This document shows positions 44,401 to 52,819 of a stretch of 64,000 nucleotides of DNA, piece by piece. This DNA is from Pseudaeromonas sharmana (GTDB taxonomy: Bacteria > Pseudomonadota > Gammaproteobacteria > Enterobacterales > Aeromonadaceae), in NCBI RefSeq assembly GCF_042649925.1, contig NZ_JBHSAF010000014.1, positions 186,001 through 250,000 on the forward strand, in the 5' to 3' direction. The position numbers and the translations under genes are program-made. The notes under the pieces are model-generated. The model was not told the DNA's origin. It searched no databases and saw only the letters and a program-made list of their open reading frames with translations. How positions within the stretch are numbered: position 1 is the first letter of the stretch; every line of letters starts with the position of its first letter.

Positions 44401-45410
44401 TGCCCGATCATCTGAAAATCACCTTCCGCGTGGTCGACGACAAGGGGCGCAAGGTGGCCGAGAGCAAGGATCTCAATGCGCTCAAACTCGAGCTGCAGGG
44501 CAAGGTGCAACAGACCCTGTCGGCGGTGGCGGACAGTGACATCGAACAGAGCGGCCTGACACTGTGGAGCTTTGGCCCGTTACCGCAGGAGTACAGCCAG
44601 AAGCGTGGTGGGTTCGAGATGAAGGCCTATCCGGCCCTCATCGACAACAAGGACTCGGTGGCGATCCAGCTGTTCGACTCCCAGGCGGCCCAGGCGGCAG
44701 CGATGTGGGCCGGCCAGCGGCGCTTGGTGCTGCTGAATGTGCCCAATCCCATCAAATACCTGCAGGAGAAGCTGCCCAACAAGGCCAAGCTCGGGCTCTA
44801 TTTCAACCCGTTTGGCAAGGTGGCCGATCTGATTGACGACTGCATTGCCTGCGGCTGTGATCAGCTGATGGCGGCGCAGGGGGCACCGAAGTGGGATGCG
44901 GAATCCTTCGAGGCGATGAAGGAGCTGATCCGCGGCGAACTCAACGACACAGTGGTGACGATTGCCCAGCTGGTCGAGCAGATCCTGACCACGGCCCATG
45001 GCATCAAGAAACAGCTCAAGGGCCGGGTGACGCTGGAGCTGGCCTATGCGCACTCGGACATTCAGGCCCAGCTGGAGCGCTTGATCTACCGCGGTTTTGT
45101 CGCCGATACCGGTCATCAGCACCTGCCGGATCTGCTGCGTTACCTGAAGGCGATTGAACGCCGGCTGGAGAAGATCCCGACCGATCCGAACCGCGACCGC
45201 CTGTATATGCTCAAGGTGCAGGCGGTGGAGCAGGAATACCAACAGCTGAAGAACAAGCTGCCCAAGGGACAGCCGGTGCCGGCCGACGTGGCGGAGATCC
45301 GCTGGATGCTGGAGGAGCTGCGCGTCAGCTTCTTTGCCCAGACGCTCGGTACGCCGTATCCGATCTCCGACAAACGCGTCAGTCAGGCCATTGCCGCCGT
45401 TAAGATCTGA
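41457..45410 (+). CDS. hrpA: ATP-dependent RNA helicase HrpA
   Basis: A DEAH-box helicase of about 1300 residues, the length of E. coli HrpA (1300). Walker A is VIVAGETGSGKTTQLPK and the DEAH box is LIIDEAHERSLN. SAT (ITSATID), the helicase C domain, HA2, an OB-fold and the long HrpA-specific C-terminal extension (DUF3418) follow. E. coli HrpA rescues stalled or collided ribosomes. The start is uncertain: the family N-terminus corresponds to about SISQLQSALSTCLAMDRQRLSRRL, so a GTG at 41502 is possible instead of the ATG at 41457. Confidence 0.96.
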   Translation: MLPVGDGAAVCGVVSVSLSISQLQSALSTCLAMDRQRLSRRLRGVEKVPAAKRQPILEAIALELAAAQLRAEARASKLPAIDYPADLPVSQKKDEIARAIAAHQVVIVAGETGSGKTTQLPKICLQLGRGVQGLIGHTQPRRLAARSVATRIAEELKSELGSTVGYKVRFNDQVGDDTFVKLMTDGILLAEIQHDRLLSQYDTLIIDEAHERSLNIDFILGYLKQLLPKRPDLKVIITSATIDPERFARHFGKAPIIEVTGRTYPVETRYRPLVDGSEEKDPLQGIFDAVDELCVEGLGDILIFMNGEREIRDTADALRKRNLRDTEILPLYSRLSNAEQNRVFSPHPGRRIVLATNVAETSLTVPGIRYVIDPGTARISRYSARTKVQRLPIEPISQASANQRKGRCGRVAPGICIRLYDESDFLGRPEFTDPEILRTNLASVILQMLALGLGDISRFPFVEPPDSRQITDGIRLLEELGAIEGKWQEGKPEQPGQGNGLRLTAIGRQLARIPLDPRLARMVIEAPKFDCLEEVLIITSALSIQDPRERPMEKKQASDEQHRRFEDKESDFVAFLNLWRYLQEAQEQDSQNQFRRRCQQEFLSYLRIREWQDIHYQVRQATRELGLVHNDVAGDNIRIHQALLVGLLSHIGCKDGDKQEFIGARNARFMLFPGSGLFKKPPKWVMAAELTETSRLFARTAARIQPEWIEPLAQHLVKRSYSDPHWSRKAGAVLALEKVTLYGLTIVPEREVQYSQIDPAACRELFIRRALVEGDFETRHAFFKQNLKLLAEVEELEHKSRRRDILVDDEALFAFYDERIPHDVVSARHFDRWWQTTAKQDPERLNFEREMLMKGDASHVNELDYPNFWHQGRLKLRLSYQFEPGEAADGVTVHIPLPILNQVEPQGFDWQIPGLRHELLVALIKALPKQLRKNFVPAPNYASALNQALNPDSGPLLDSIEKQLKRMSGVTIPRESWELNQVPDHLKITFRVVDDKGRKVAESKDLNALKLELQGKVQQTLSAVADSDIEQSGLTLWSFGPLPQEYSQKRGGFEMKAYPALIDNKDSVAIQLFDSQAAQAAAMWAGQRRLVLLNVPNPIKYLQEKLPNKAKLGLYFNPFGKVADLIDDCIACGCDQLMAAQGAPKWDAESFEAMKELIRGELNDTVVTIAQLVEQILTTAHGIKKQLKGRVTLELAYAHSDIQAQLERLIYRGFVADTGHQHLPDLLRYLKAIERRLEKIPTDPNRDRLYMLKVQAVEQEYQQLKNKLPKGQPVPADVAEIRWMLEELRVSFFAQTLGTPYPISDKRVSQAIAAVKI

Positions 45411-45624
45411 GTGAGCTACCCCCTCCTGTGCGGCCGAGTCTGGCATGAGGGGGCGCCTGTACGTGATGCTGTCGTGCTGTTACCGCGACCTGTACCGCCA
45501 GCCGTCCACAGCCTCAGCCGCTGTTGCGCCCGTCATGCCGCAGCGGCCAGCCAGTAGCGCCGTGCCCGATGATGCAAGGTTGTTTGCGGCGTGCGGTGTT
45601 GACCAGATCGGTGTTGTCCTCCCG

Positions 45625-46743
45625 TCAGCCATTGTCCTTGGCTAGCGTCTCCTCGCGTGCCGCCATGGCCGGTGCGGTTGTTCTCTGCGATTTTGCGACC
45701 TCTTTGCCATTAAACAGTAATAACAGCCATGCATGCCGGCTGATCACGTAGCGATGCAACAGATAGGGGATGCAGGCGCCGGGAATGACAACCAGGGTAA
45801 ATTTCAGCAGCGGATCCCAGGCCAGCGGGAGCAGGTAAGCGGCAATCCCCACGACGATGACGTAGTGAAACAGATAAATGGAGTAGGCGGCATCGGAGAC
45901 GCGACGTAAAAACGGGATCTCGCGATTGAAGCAGGTGTAAAACAGTTGCAAAGCCAGCATGGCCAGTGAGAGGGCAAGAAAATTACGTAGTAAATCCATC
46001 ACTGCCGCTTTGATTAGCCCATCATAGAGATCTGAATGGAGCAAACCCAGGTAGATGACCAGCGCCGGCAGCAGAATGACCCAGTCCAGTAATCTGAAAT
46101 GGCGCATTTTTGAATAAAGGTGAGCACTGCTGTAAAACATCAGCCCGAGCAGATAGTAAATAAAGAACTGGACCAATAATGCCGGACTGAGTTGAAAGAC
46201 AACTTTCGGGATGATATTAAATTTAATCAGGGCGAGGACAGTGCTGGAAATAACAAACGCCAGGAGTGAAAAAGTATAGCGATTGATCAATCCGCGCCGC
46301 ACGAAAATAGAATCATCCAGTTTTGTCAGCCAATGACGCGGCAGAATCAGTAATACAATATAGGTGTATATCAACAAGTTAACCAGAAACCAGAGGTGGA
46401 TTACCTTGAAATAGCCTGTCGTGCTCATAAAGTGTGCTTGTATGACGTTCAGCGTAAAAAACACACTGCAAAAAGGCAGTAATATCAGCATAGTCCTCTT
46501 TTTCAATAACGCAGGCAGCGATGTGTTTTTTGTTAATACCATGCCCATAAAGAAGCCGGAAATAACGAAGAAAGTTTCCATGCGGAATAAATGTACCAGG
46601 GCGGCTAAATAATCCAGTGCAACGTAATGCCCGGGATCGTTCAATACCGATCCGCCCTGGGTGCCATAAATGAGTAGTGCATGATAAAACACACCAGCAA
46701 CCATCAATATTCCGCGTAATGAATCCATATAAAAATAACGCAT
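45625..46743 (-). CDS. Acyltransferase-3 family membrane protein (OpgC-like)
   Basis: A 372-residue membrane protein with about ten TM helices. The start MRYFYMDSLRGILMVAGVFYHALLIYGT carries the conserved DSLRG and catalytic His of acyltransferase-3 enzymes. The profile is closest to OpgC/MdoC, which succinylates osmoregulated glucans, but the acceptor here is unknown. GGAGG precedes the ATG at 46743, which rules out the longer open frame to 46908. AT-richer than its neighbours. Confidence 0.82.
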   Translation of the reverse strand: MRYFYMDSLRGILMVAGVFYHALLIYGTQGGSVLNDPGHYVALDYLAALVHLFRMETFFVISGFFMGMVLTKNTSLPALLKKRTMLILLPFCSVFFTLNVIQAHFMSTTGYFKVIHLWFLVNLLIYTYIVLLILPRHWLTKLDDSIFVRRGLINRYTFSLLAFVISSTVLALIKFNIIPKVVFQLSPALLVQFFIYYLLGLMFYSSAHLYSKMRHFRLLDWVILLPALVIYLGLLHSDLYDGLIKAAVMDLLRNFLALSLAMLALQLFYTCFNREIPFLRRVSDAAYSIYLFHYVIVVGIAAYLLPLAWDPLLKFTLVVIPGACIPYLLHRYVISRHAWLLLLFNGKEVAKSQRTTAPAMAAREETLAKDNG

Positions 46744-46992
46744 AGGCAAGCCTCCGTGCCAAAGTGCGAAATTTATTCCGGGGGAAAACGCCGACACCCA
46801 GGATACGGCAAATTTAAATTGGTTAAGGTATGTGTGCTCAGGTCGTGAACGCAATTGTCGAGGGAGCAGTCGATTCTTATCTGCCCGTTGGTGCCAAGTC
46901 CAATGCAAATAGTTGAATCATAATTTTGAAGCTATGTGATATCACCAGGCTGGATTGTGAAATCTGATACCAAAAAATCAGAAATAACAGAA

Positions 46993-47028
46993 TAAAAGAC
47001 TCACCCTGGCGATGAGAGCGCCAGGGTG
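46993..47028 (-). terminator. Terminator after the DUF2441-like gene
   Basis: CACCCTGGCG / CGCCAGGGTG, a 10-bp stem followed on the reverse strand by AGTCTTTTATT, 17 bp after the stop codon. Confidence 0.7.
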
Positions 47029-47044
47029 GTGCAAGATCGGGCCG

Positions 47045-47668
47045 TTATCTTTCGATTTCGTTGGGAGAATTGTACTCGGCGACCACGTCGATGATGCCTT
47101 CAAACAGCACCTCCTGGTCCTCAAGACGGATGCCGTCACTGCCGGTCCAGTACTCGAAGGCCCGGGCGCGGATATCGTTGTGACGGTAGGTGTCGGCCAG
47201 CAGGTGGCGCTGATCGGCGACATACAGGGAGCCGGTCAAATTCAGCTTGAGCAGTTTCTGGTTGCCCGGATTCAGGGTCTGCCACCAGAAATCCACCGAG
47301 TCGCGGGTACAAACCCAAATGCAGGTCTTGCGTGATGGCAGATGCGGGAAATAGTTGCTACGGACCTCTTCGAAGATCTCTTCACGGATGAACAGTGACT
47401 GGCTCTTGGTCACTTCGCGCGCGGCTTTGAGCAGATTCATGGCCTCCATGCGCTGATAGTCCGCGCTGCTGGCAAAGAACTTGTCCAGCGCCTGGCCAAA
47501 AGGCAGCTCTTCGATGCCGTCATCGTAGAACAGACCGCGGGTATTGTAGTGGTCATAGAAAAAATTGTTGCGCTTCTGTACCCAGTTGATGCGATGGCCA
47601 ACCTGCCACAGGCCACTGTAGGGCCCCAGCCGATGGATATGAAAGTACTCTGCATTTTTGGCTAGCAT
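47045..47668 (-). CDS. DUF2441-like protein of unknown function
   Basis: A 207-residue soluble protein: MLAKNAEYFHIHRLGPYSGLW, then FREEIFEEVR-type and PSRKTCIWVCTRDSVDFWW segments. The mix of an N-terminal domain with aromatic residues and a C-terminal EYWTG segment resembles DUF2441 proteins, which have an ADP-ribosyltransferase-like fold in some members. No catalytic motif can be fixed by eye. ATG at 47668 is preferred because AGGG lies upstream at a suitable distance; ATG at 47677 is the alternative. Confidence 0.55.
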   Translation of the reverse strand: MLAKNAEYFHIHRLGPYSGLWQVGHRINWVQKRNNFFYDHYNTRGLFYDDGIEELPFGQALDKFFASSADYQRMEAMNLLKAAREVTKSQSLFIREEIFEEVRSNYFPHLPSRKTCIWVCTRDSVDFWWQTLNPGNQKLLKLNLTGSLYVADQRHLLADTYRHNDIRARAFEYWTGSDGIRLEDQEVLFEGIIDVVAEYNSPNEIER

Positions 47669-47921
47669 GTGCGACATCCCTGATTCGCAGAAGCAGACAG
47701 CCACTGCCGTTGCAGGCATGTGGACTCATTAATGTCTGATAATTTCTAATGACGACAATAGGATAAGTCAATTTACACAATTTCACCGGATGCGGATCAA
47801 GCTTCCACCCTGTTGCCGGCAGGTAAACAGCCACACTGTGATCCGGCGCGTCAGTTGCTGGTTTTTGACTCGCCACCGGCAGCCGTGATAGGGTCTGGCC
47901 ACTTCTCGTCTGGAGTCTGGA

Positions 47922-48341
47922 ATGTCATTGCGTGTCGCCCGCATGCTGTTGCTGGCATGTAGCCTGTTGTTTGTGTTCTCGGTCTCGGCTTTCTATGCCG
48001 AGGGGTTACCGCGTGCCGAAACACAAAGCCTGGTGGGCGAGCGTAGCGAGCTGTCGGTCGCCAAGACACTCCAGTTCATCGTGTTCCAACCCCTGCGCAC
48101 CCTGCGTGTTGAGTCGGCCAGCCAGCTGGATGACGACGAGCCGTGGCCAGATGTTTTTACGCTGCTTGTCGATTGGAGTCTGCCGTGGCAGAGCCTGCTG
48201 CTGGCGGGGTTGCTGCCTTGTCTGCTGCTGGCTCGCTCGCTCGCGGGTCACTGGCACCAGCCGTCGCGGCGTCTGCATGAACATGATCGCCATCCCCGTC
48301 ATCACCAGTACCGCTATCTGCAAAGTCTGTCTGTGAACTGA
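47922..48341 (+). CDS. 139-residue membrane/secretory leader protein before secDF (possible VemP-like arrest peptide)
   Basis: The product has a signal-anchor-like N-terminus (MSLRVAR then MLLLACSLLFVFSVSAF), a periplasmic-type stretch at about residues 25-83 and a second hydrophobic segment at about 84-107 (WQSLLLAGLLPCLLLA). It ends in a tail of about 32 residues very rich in His and Arg (RRLHEHDRHPRHHQYRYLQ). I recognise no domain. It lies 79 bp before secD. Vibrio secDF2 is preceded by vemP, a secretory nascent chain that stalls its ribosome and opens a stem hiding the secD2 start. Here the stop codon overlaps the 5' arm of a stem whose other arm is the secD SD-like sequence. An ordinary small membrane protein is the alternative. 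Confidence 0.6.
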   Translation: MSLRVARMLLLACSLLFVFSVSAFYAEGLPRAETQSLVGERSELSVAKTLQFIVFQPLRTLRVESASQLDDDEPWPDVFTLLVDWSLPWQSLLLAGLLPCLLLARSLAGHWHQPSRRLHEHDRHPRHHQYRYLQSLSVN

Positions 48342-48413
48342 TCCCGGCCTCAGGCCACCTGATATTGCCTCCGGAACCGCGCGTTCTGGAGCGGATGCTA
48401 TTTCTTCGGGATC
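48340..48413 (+). promoter_or_regulatory. secD translation-control structure
   Basis: GATCCCG (48340-48346, overlapping the upstream stop codon) is fully complementary to CGGGATC (48407-48413), which holds the only purine-rich SD-like sequence before the secD ATG at 48421. Between them CTCCGGAAC / GTTCTGGAG (48369-48391) forms a 9-bp hairpin with one GU pair. A ribosome halted at the end of the upstream frame would melt the outer stem. Confidence 0.6.
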
Positions 48414-48420
48414 CTTGATC

Positions 48421-50226
48421 ATGACACGACAAAACACCAAAGCGGTGATCAACCGTATGGGGCCCTGGCAGCTGGCCTTACTGCTGCTGATGCTTGCCAC
48501 CTTTACTTTTTACTCCTTACCGACCTTCTTCGGTGAACAGCCGGCGTTGGGACTGCACGGTGATCAGCCGTTGACCACGCAGGAACAGCAGCTGTTGCAA
48601 CGCGCTGCGGTCGAACCCCGGCAGCAGGTGACGGTGCCTGGTCACCAGGTTCTGGTCTTCGATACTGCCGCGCAACAGCAGCAGGCTCGGCGCCTGCTGC
48701 TGCAATCCGGCCGCGATGAACGGCAGATGACGATTGAATTTCACGCCAATGCACCCGCCTGGTTGACCCGGCTTGGGGCGGCACCTATCAAGCTTGGCCT
48801 GGATCTGCGCGGTGGCTCGCAGCTGCTGATCGGCGTCGATACCGACTTTATGATCGAAACCCAGACCCGCAACCTGATGGAGCGGCTGCGTGATGATCTG
48901 CGCAATCAGCGCTTGTTTGGCACCCAGGTCAGTCGGGCTGGGGCCGGTCTTGTCAGCATGACGTTACCTGCCACCGAGACTCCCGGCCCCTGGCTTGAGT
49001 TGTTGCGCAACTATACGTCTGGCCAACCTGCAGCCTGGCAACTGCAACGCGATGGCAACCGATTCCTGTTGACGCTCACCCAGGAGGAGCGCAATCAGCT
49101 GATCAACAACGGCGTGACGCAGAATCTGTCGATCTTGAAAAAACGGATCCAGGAATTGGGTATCACGGAGGCCTCGGTGCAGCGCCAGGGGCAAAAGGGG
49201 ATCCGCATCGAGTTACCTGGCGTACACAATCCCAAGCAGGCCAAGGAGGTGATCGGGGCCACGGCGTCGCTGGCTTTCCATCTGGTCGGCGATGCCACTG
49301 GCTATGTGTTGACGGATCGCGAAGGCCGTGCGGTGAACCTGGTGCGCAAGCCGGTTCTGAGCGGTGACCATATTGTCGATGCCAGAGCCGGTAGCGACGA
49401 CATGGGCAAACCCCAGGTCAGCATTACCCTGGATCGTGCAGGCGGTGCCCGGATGAGCAGTTTTAGCCGGGACCATATCGGGCAGCCGATGGCGACCGTG
49501 TTCACCGAATACCAAAGCGAGAACGGGGGGCCGCTGCGCGCCTCGCAGGCGGTGATCAATGTCGCGACCATACAGTCGGCACTGGGGAACCAGTTCCGGA
49601 TCACCGGGCTGGAGAGTGTTGACGAGGCGCGGGAGTTGGCCTTGCTGCTGCGTGCGGGTGCCTTGACCGCACCGCTGCAAATTCTGGAAGAGCGCTCCAT
49701 CGGACCGACACTCGGCCAGCAGAACATCGAAGCCGGATTCACTGCGTTGGCATTTGGTATGGCCGGCATGATGCTGTTCATGCTGTTGTGGTACCGCCGT
49801 TTCGGTTGGGTCGCCATCACCGCCCTGATCGCCAACTTGCTGATGCAGGTCGGTATGCTGGCGGTATTGCCGGGTGCCGTGCTGACGCTGCCGGGCATCG
49901 CCGGACTGGTGTTGACCGTGGGCATGGCGGTGGACACCCATGTGCTGATTTTTGAGCGCATACGCGACCGGTTACGGGAAGGCGGCAGCCTGGCCAATGC
50001 CATCGACTTCGGCTATCGCTCGGCATTTAGCACCATCTTCGATGCCAACATCACCACGCTGATCAGTGCCGTGGTGTTGTATGGCATTGGCTCCGGGCCC
50101 TTGCAGGGCTTTGCCATCACGCTGATCCTGGGGCTCATCTCCAGCATGATCACGGGCATCTGGGGCACCCGTGCCCTGATTAATCCCCTCTGGGGCCGTA
50201 CGACCGCCAAAGCGGTGAGGATCTGA
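48421..50226 (+). CDS. secD: Protein translocase subunit SecD
   Basis: A 601-residue RND-type membrane protein that uses the proton or sodium gradient to help proteins move out of the SecYEG channel. TM1 is followed by the large periplasmic P1 domain (KLGLDLRGGSQLLIGVDTD motif) and the five-helix C-terminal half with the DTHVLIFERIRDRLREG loop (D-x-x-V-L-I-x-E-R) and FDANITTLISA. Residue counts fit E. coli SecD (615). There is no yajC or tgt next to it, so this is probably a second secDF copy, as in vibrios. Confidence 0.95.
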   Translation: MTRQNTKAVINRMGPWQLALLLLMLATFTFYSLPTFFGEQPALGLHGDQPLTTQEQQLLQRAAVEPRQQVTVPGHQVLVFDTAAQQQQARRLLLQSGRDERQMTIEFHANAPAWLTRLGAAPIKLGLDLRGGSQLLIGVDTDFMIETQTRNLMERLRDDLRNQRLFGTQVSRAGAGLVSMTLPATETPGPWLELLRNYTSGQPAAWQLQRDGNRFLLTLTQEERNQLINNGVTQNLSILKKRIQELGITEASVQRQGQKGIRIELPGVHNPKQAKEVIGATASLAFHLVGDATGYVLTDREGRAVNLVRKPVLSGDHIVDARAGSDDMGKPQVSITLDRAGGARMSSFSRDHIGQPMATVFTEYQSENGGPLRASQAVINVATIQSALGNQFRITGLESVDEARELALLLRAGALTAPLQILEERSIGPTLGQQNIEAGFTALAFGMAGMMLFMLLWYRRFGWVAITALIANLLMQVGMLAVLPGAVLTLPGIAGLVLTVGMAVDTHVLIFERIRDRLREGGSLANAIDFGYRSAFSTIFDANITTLISAVVLYGIGSGPLQGFAITLILGLISSMITGIWGTRALINPLWGRTTAKAVRI

Positions 50227-50228
50227 CC

Positions 50229-51149
50229 ATGTTGAATCGACTGTGTATGCTCTCCTTGACCCGTTGGCGTTATATCGGGCTGGGAATTTCATCGCTTGTG
50301 ACCCTGCTGGCGCTGGGGGTTCTGCTGAGTCAGGGTTTGCATCTGGGGCTGGATTTCACCGGTGGCCTGCTGCTCGAGCTGAACATCACCACCTTGCAAT
50401 CGCCTGCTGAATTGAACCAGCTGTTGGCCAACGCTGGCGCGTCGGGGTTACAACTGCTCCCTGGCGGTGGCGCCGGGGAGTGGCTATTGAAACTGCCGCC
50501 GTCCGTTCAGCTCGGATCGCCACAGGAGGTCGTTGACCAGCTGCATCAGCTGTTGCAGTTGCCGGTGGAGTTGATCCGCGCCAATCAGGTAGGCCCGCAG
50601 GTGGGATCAGAGTTGTTCGAGCAGGGTTTGCTGGCCCTGCTGGTGGCCTCGGTGGCCATCTCGGTCTATTTGGGGATGCGCTTTGAATGGCGGCAGGCGG
50701 TCGGTGTCTTGTTGTCGGTGGCGCACGATGCGGTGCTCGCGCTCGGCTTGCTGGCCTGGATGCAGATCGAGTTTGATCTCAACGTCATCGCCGGTTTGAT
50801 GGCCGTGATTGGCTATTCGCTCAACGACAGCATTGTCATCTCCGATCGCCTGCGCGATCTGTTGCAGGCGCGCGTCACCACGGATATTCATAGTTGTTCC
50901 GATCGCGCGATTAAAGCGACATTCAGTCGCACCATGATCACCTCGGGTACGACGCTGTTCACGGTTGGCGCCTTGCTGCTGTTCGGTGGCGAGGCACTGT
51001 ACGGCTTTGCCTTTACGCTGTTTGCCGGCGTGTTGGTGGGGACCGTCTCGTCGATCACCATCGCCTCCACGGTACAGGAGCTGTTGGGGCTGTCGACCGC
51101 GGCGTATGACAAGAAGCAGATCGAAACCGAAGTCTGGGATGGGGTCTAG
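50229..51149 (+). CDS. secF: Protein translocase subunit SecF
   Basis: A 306-residue partner of SecD. The GLDFTGGLLLEL motif follows TM1, and the C-terminal half carries YSLNDSIVISDRLRD, the SecF form of the cation-pathway loop, then FSRTMITSGTTLFTVGALL. It starts 2 bp after the secD stop, so translation is coupled. Confidence 0.95.
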   Translation: MLNRLCMLSLTRWRYIGLGISSLVTLLALGVLLSQGLHLGLDFTGGLLLELNITTLQSPAELNQLLANAGASGLQLLPGGGAGEWLLKLPPSVQLGSPQEVVDQLHQLLQLPVELIRANQVGPQVGSELFEQGLLALLVASVAISVYLGMRFEWRQAVGVLLSVAHDAVLALGLLAWMQIEFDLNVIAGLMAVIGYSLNDSIVISDRLRDLLQARVTTDIHSCSDRAIKATFSRTMITSGTTLFTVGALLLFGGEALYGFAFTLFAGVLVGTVSSITIASTVQELLGLSTAAYDKKQIETEVWDGV

Positions 51150-51193
51150 GCCGGTGCGCACTAGCCGCAGGATGGCCTCGGGCCCATGCAGAG

Positions 51194-51221
51194 CAGTCAA
51201 GGCGTCGCGGCGCCTTGACTG
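51194..51221 (+). terminator. Hairpin after secF
   Basis: CAGTCAAGGCG / CGCCTTGACTG, an 11-bp perfect stem 45 bp after secF. Only a weak T-rich tail follows. The rest of the 363-bp gap to trpB has no supported gene. Confidence 0.45.
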
Positions 51222-51512
51222 TCTGCTGCCGCCTGGCGTGCGTCTACGACCGCGGGTCTCCAGCCACAGACGCTGGTAGCAGGGATTGGTCTCGTACGGG
51301 TTGCAACGTGGCGGCTGGCATCAGGAGACGGGCATGACAGGCCGGGTGCCGCCTTGGTCTGTTGCCGAGCCGCAGCCAGGGCCGGCGCCATCAGTCAAAA
51401 CTGGGCGGCGCTGGACTCAGGGAGGCAAAAGTTGTGCGATGGCTAACAGTCGGCGTCGAAAGAAAACTCTAACCTGCTGATTTTAATTGGATCGCCCGTT
51501 GCAGGAGGCAAA

Positions 51513-52733
51513 ATGAAAAACAGTTTTCACCACGCAGTACCGGATCAGCATGGCTATTTTGGCGATTACGGTGGCAGTTATGTGCCTACCGAGTTGCAGC
51601 TGATCATCGACGAAATTACCCTGGCTTATCAGCAAATTCGTGAAGAGCCGGCCTTTCTCGACGAGCTGTCGCGTCTGTATCGTCATTTTGTCGGCCGGCC
51701 GAGCCCTATTTTCCACGCGCGCAACCTTTCCGCTCGCTATGGCACCGATATCTATCTCAAGCGCGAGGATCTCAACCATACCGGCGCGCACAAGATCAAC
51801 CATTGCCTGGGCGAGGCCTTGCTGGCCAAGAAGATGGGCAAGAAAAAAGTGATTGCCGAGACCGGCGCCGGTCAGCATGGGGTGGCCCTGGCAACCGCTG
51901 CGGCACTGGTCGGCCTGGAGTGCGATATCTATATGGGGGAGGTCGATATTGCCAAGGAGCACCCGAACGTGGTGCGCATGGGCATCCTCGGCGCCAGGGT
52001 GATCCCGGCGACCCATGGTCGCAAGACCTTGAAAGAGGCGGTGGATGCCGCGTTTGCCGCCTACCTTGCCGATCCCCATACCCAGTTATATGCCATCGGC
52101 TCCGTGGTCGGCCCGCACCCGTTCCCGATGATGGTACGGGATTTCCAGTCCATTATCGGCAACGAGGCACGCGAGCAGTTCCAGCAGATGACAGGGGCGT
52201 TACCGGCGAACCTGGTCGCCTGTGTTGGCGGCGGTTCCAATGCCATGGGGCTGTTTACCGCCTTCCTTGACGATGCAGAGGTCAGCATGCACGGTGTTGA
52301 ACCCGCTGGCCGCGATCTCGCCACACCGGGTGAGCACGCCGCCACCCTGAGTCAGGGCGAGCCGGGCATCATGCATGGCTTCAAGTCCTACATGCTCAAG
52401 GACGAACAGGGTGAACCGCAAGAGGTCTACTCGATTGCCAGTGGCCTCGACTATCCGGCAGTGGGGCCGCAGCACAGTTATCTCAAGGATTTGGGCCGCG
52501 TCAGCTATGGGGTCATCGATGATCGCCAGGCCATCGATGCGTTCTTCACACTGTCGCGCCTGGAAGGCATCATACCGGCGATTGAGTCTGCCCACGCCGT
52601 GGCGTATGCGTTGCAGTTGGCCGAGCAGGGCGAGCGGGGCTCTATCCTCGTCAACCTGTCTGGCCGTGGTGACAAAGACATTGATTTTGTCATCAAGCAC
52701 TTCGGTGCCGAATACGGGGTTGGCAGCCTGTAA
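51513..52733 (+). CDS. trpB: Tryptophan synthase beta chain, stand-alone
   Basis: A 406-residue PLP enzyme joining indole and serine into tryptophan. GYFGDYGGSYVPTEL is at the start, the PLP lysine lies in HTGAHKINH near residue 94, the phosphate-binding loop is CVGGGSNAMGLF, and SGLDYPAVGP is intact. It is close to the TrpB1 type that normally works with TrpA, yet there is no trpA or other trp gene beside it. It may be a second copy that salvages free indole or replaces a lost trpBA unit. AGGAGG lies 5 bp before the ATG. No T-box or TrpR operator was seen. Confidence 0.93.
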   Translation: MKNSFHHAVPDQHGYFGDYGGSYVPTELQLIIDEITLAYQQIREEPAFLDELSRLYRHFVGRPSPIFHARNLSARYGTDIYLKREDLNHTGAHKINHCLGEALLAKKMGKKKVIAETGAGQHGVALATAAALVGLECDIYMGEVDIAKEHPNVVRMGILGARVIPATHGRKTLKEAVDAAFAAYLADPHTQLYAIGSVVGPHPFPMMVRDFQSIIGNEAREQFQQMTGALPANLVACVGGGSNAMGLFTAFLDDAEVSMHGVEPAGRDLATPGEHAATLSQGEPGIMHGFKSYMLKDEQGEPQEVYSIASGLDYPAVGPQHSYLKDLGRVSYGVIDDRQAIDAFFTLSRLEGIIPAIESAHAVAYALQLAEQGERGSILVNLSGRGDKDIDFVIKHFGAEYGVGSL

Positions 52734-52757
52734 CGGCACGCGACTGCGCAGAGTGTG

Positions 52758-52792
52758 CCAGCACCTCCGATGCCAAAGCGCAGAGGTGCTGG
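52758..52792 (+). terminator. Hairpin after trpB
   Basis: CCAGCACCTC / GAGGTGCTGG, a 10-bp stem 25 bp after the trpB stop, with no U-run. Confidence 0.4.
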
Positions 52793-52819
52793 CCGCGATC
52801 ATCAGCACATCGACATGGC

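Noticed and set aside
51286..51480. Possible trp leader peptide before trpB
   Set aside because: The 64-codon frame has Trp residues, but they are scattered, with no attenuator or U-run after it.
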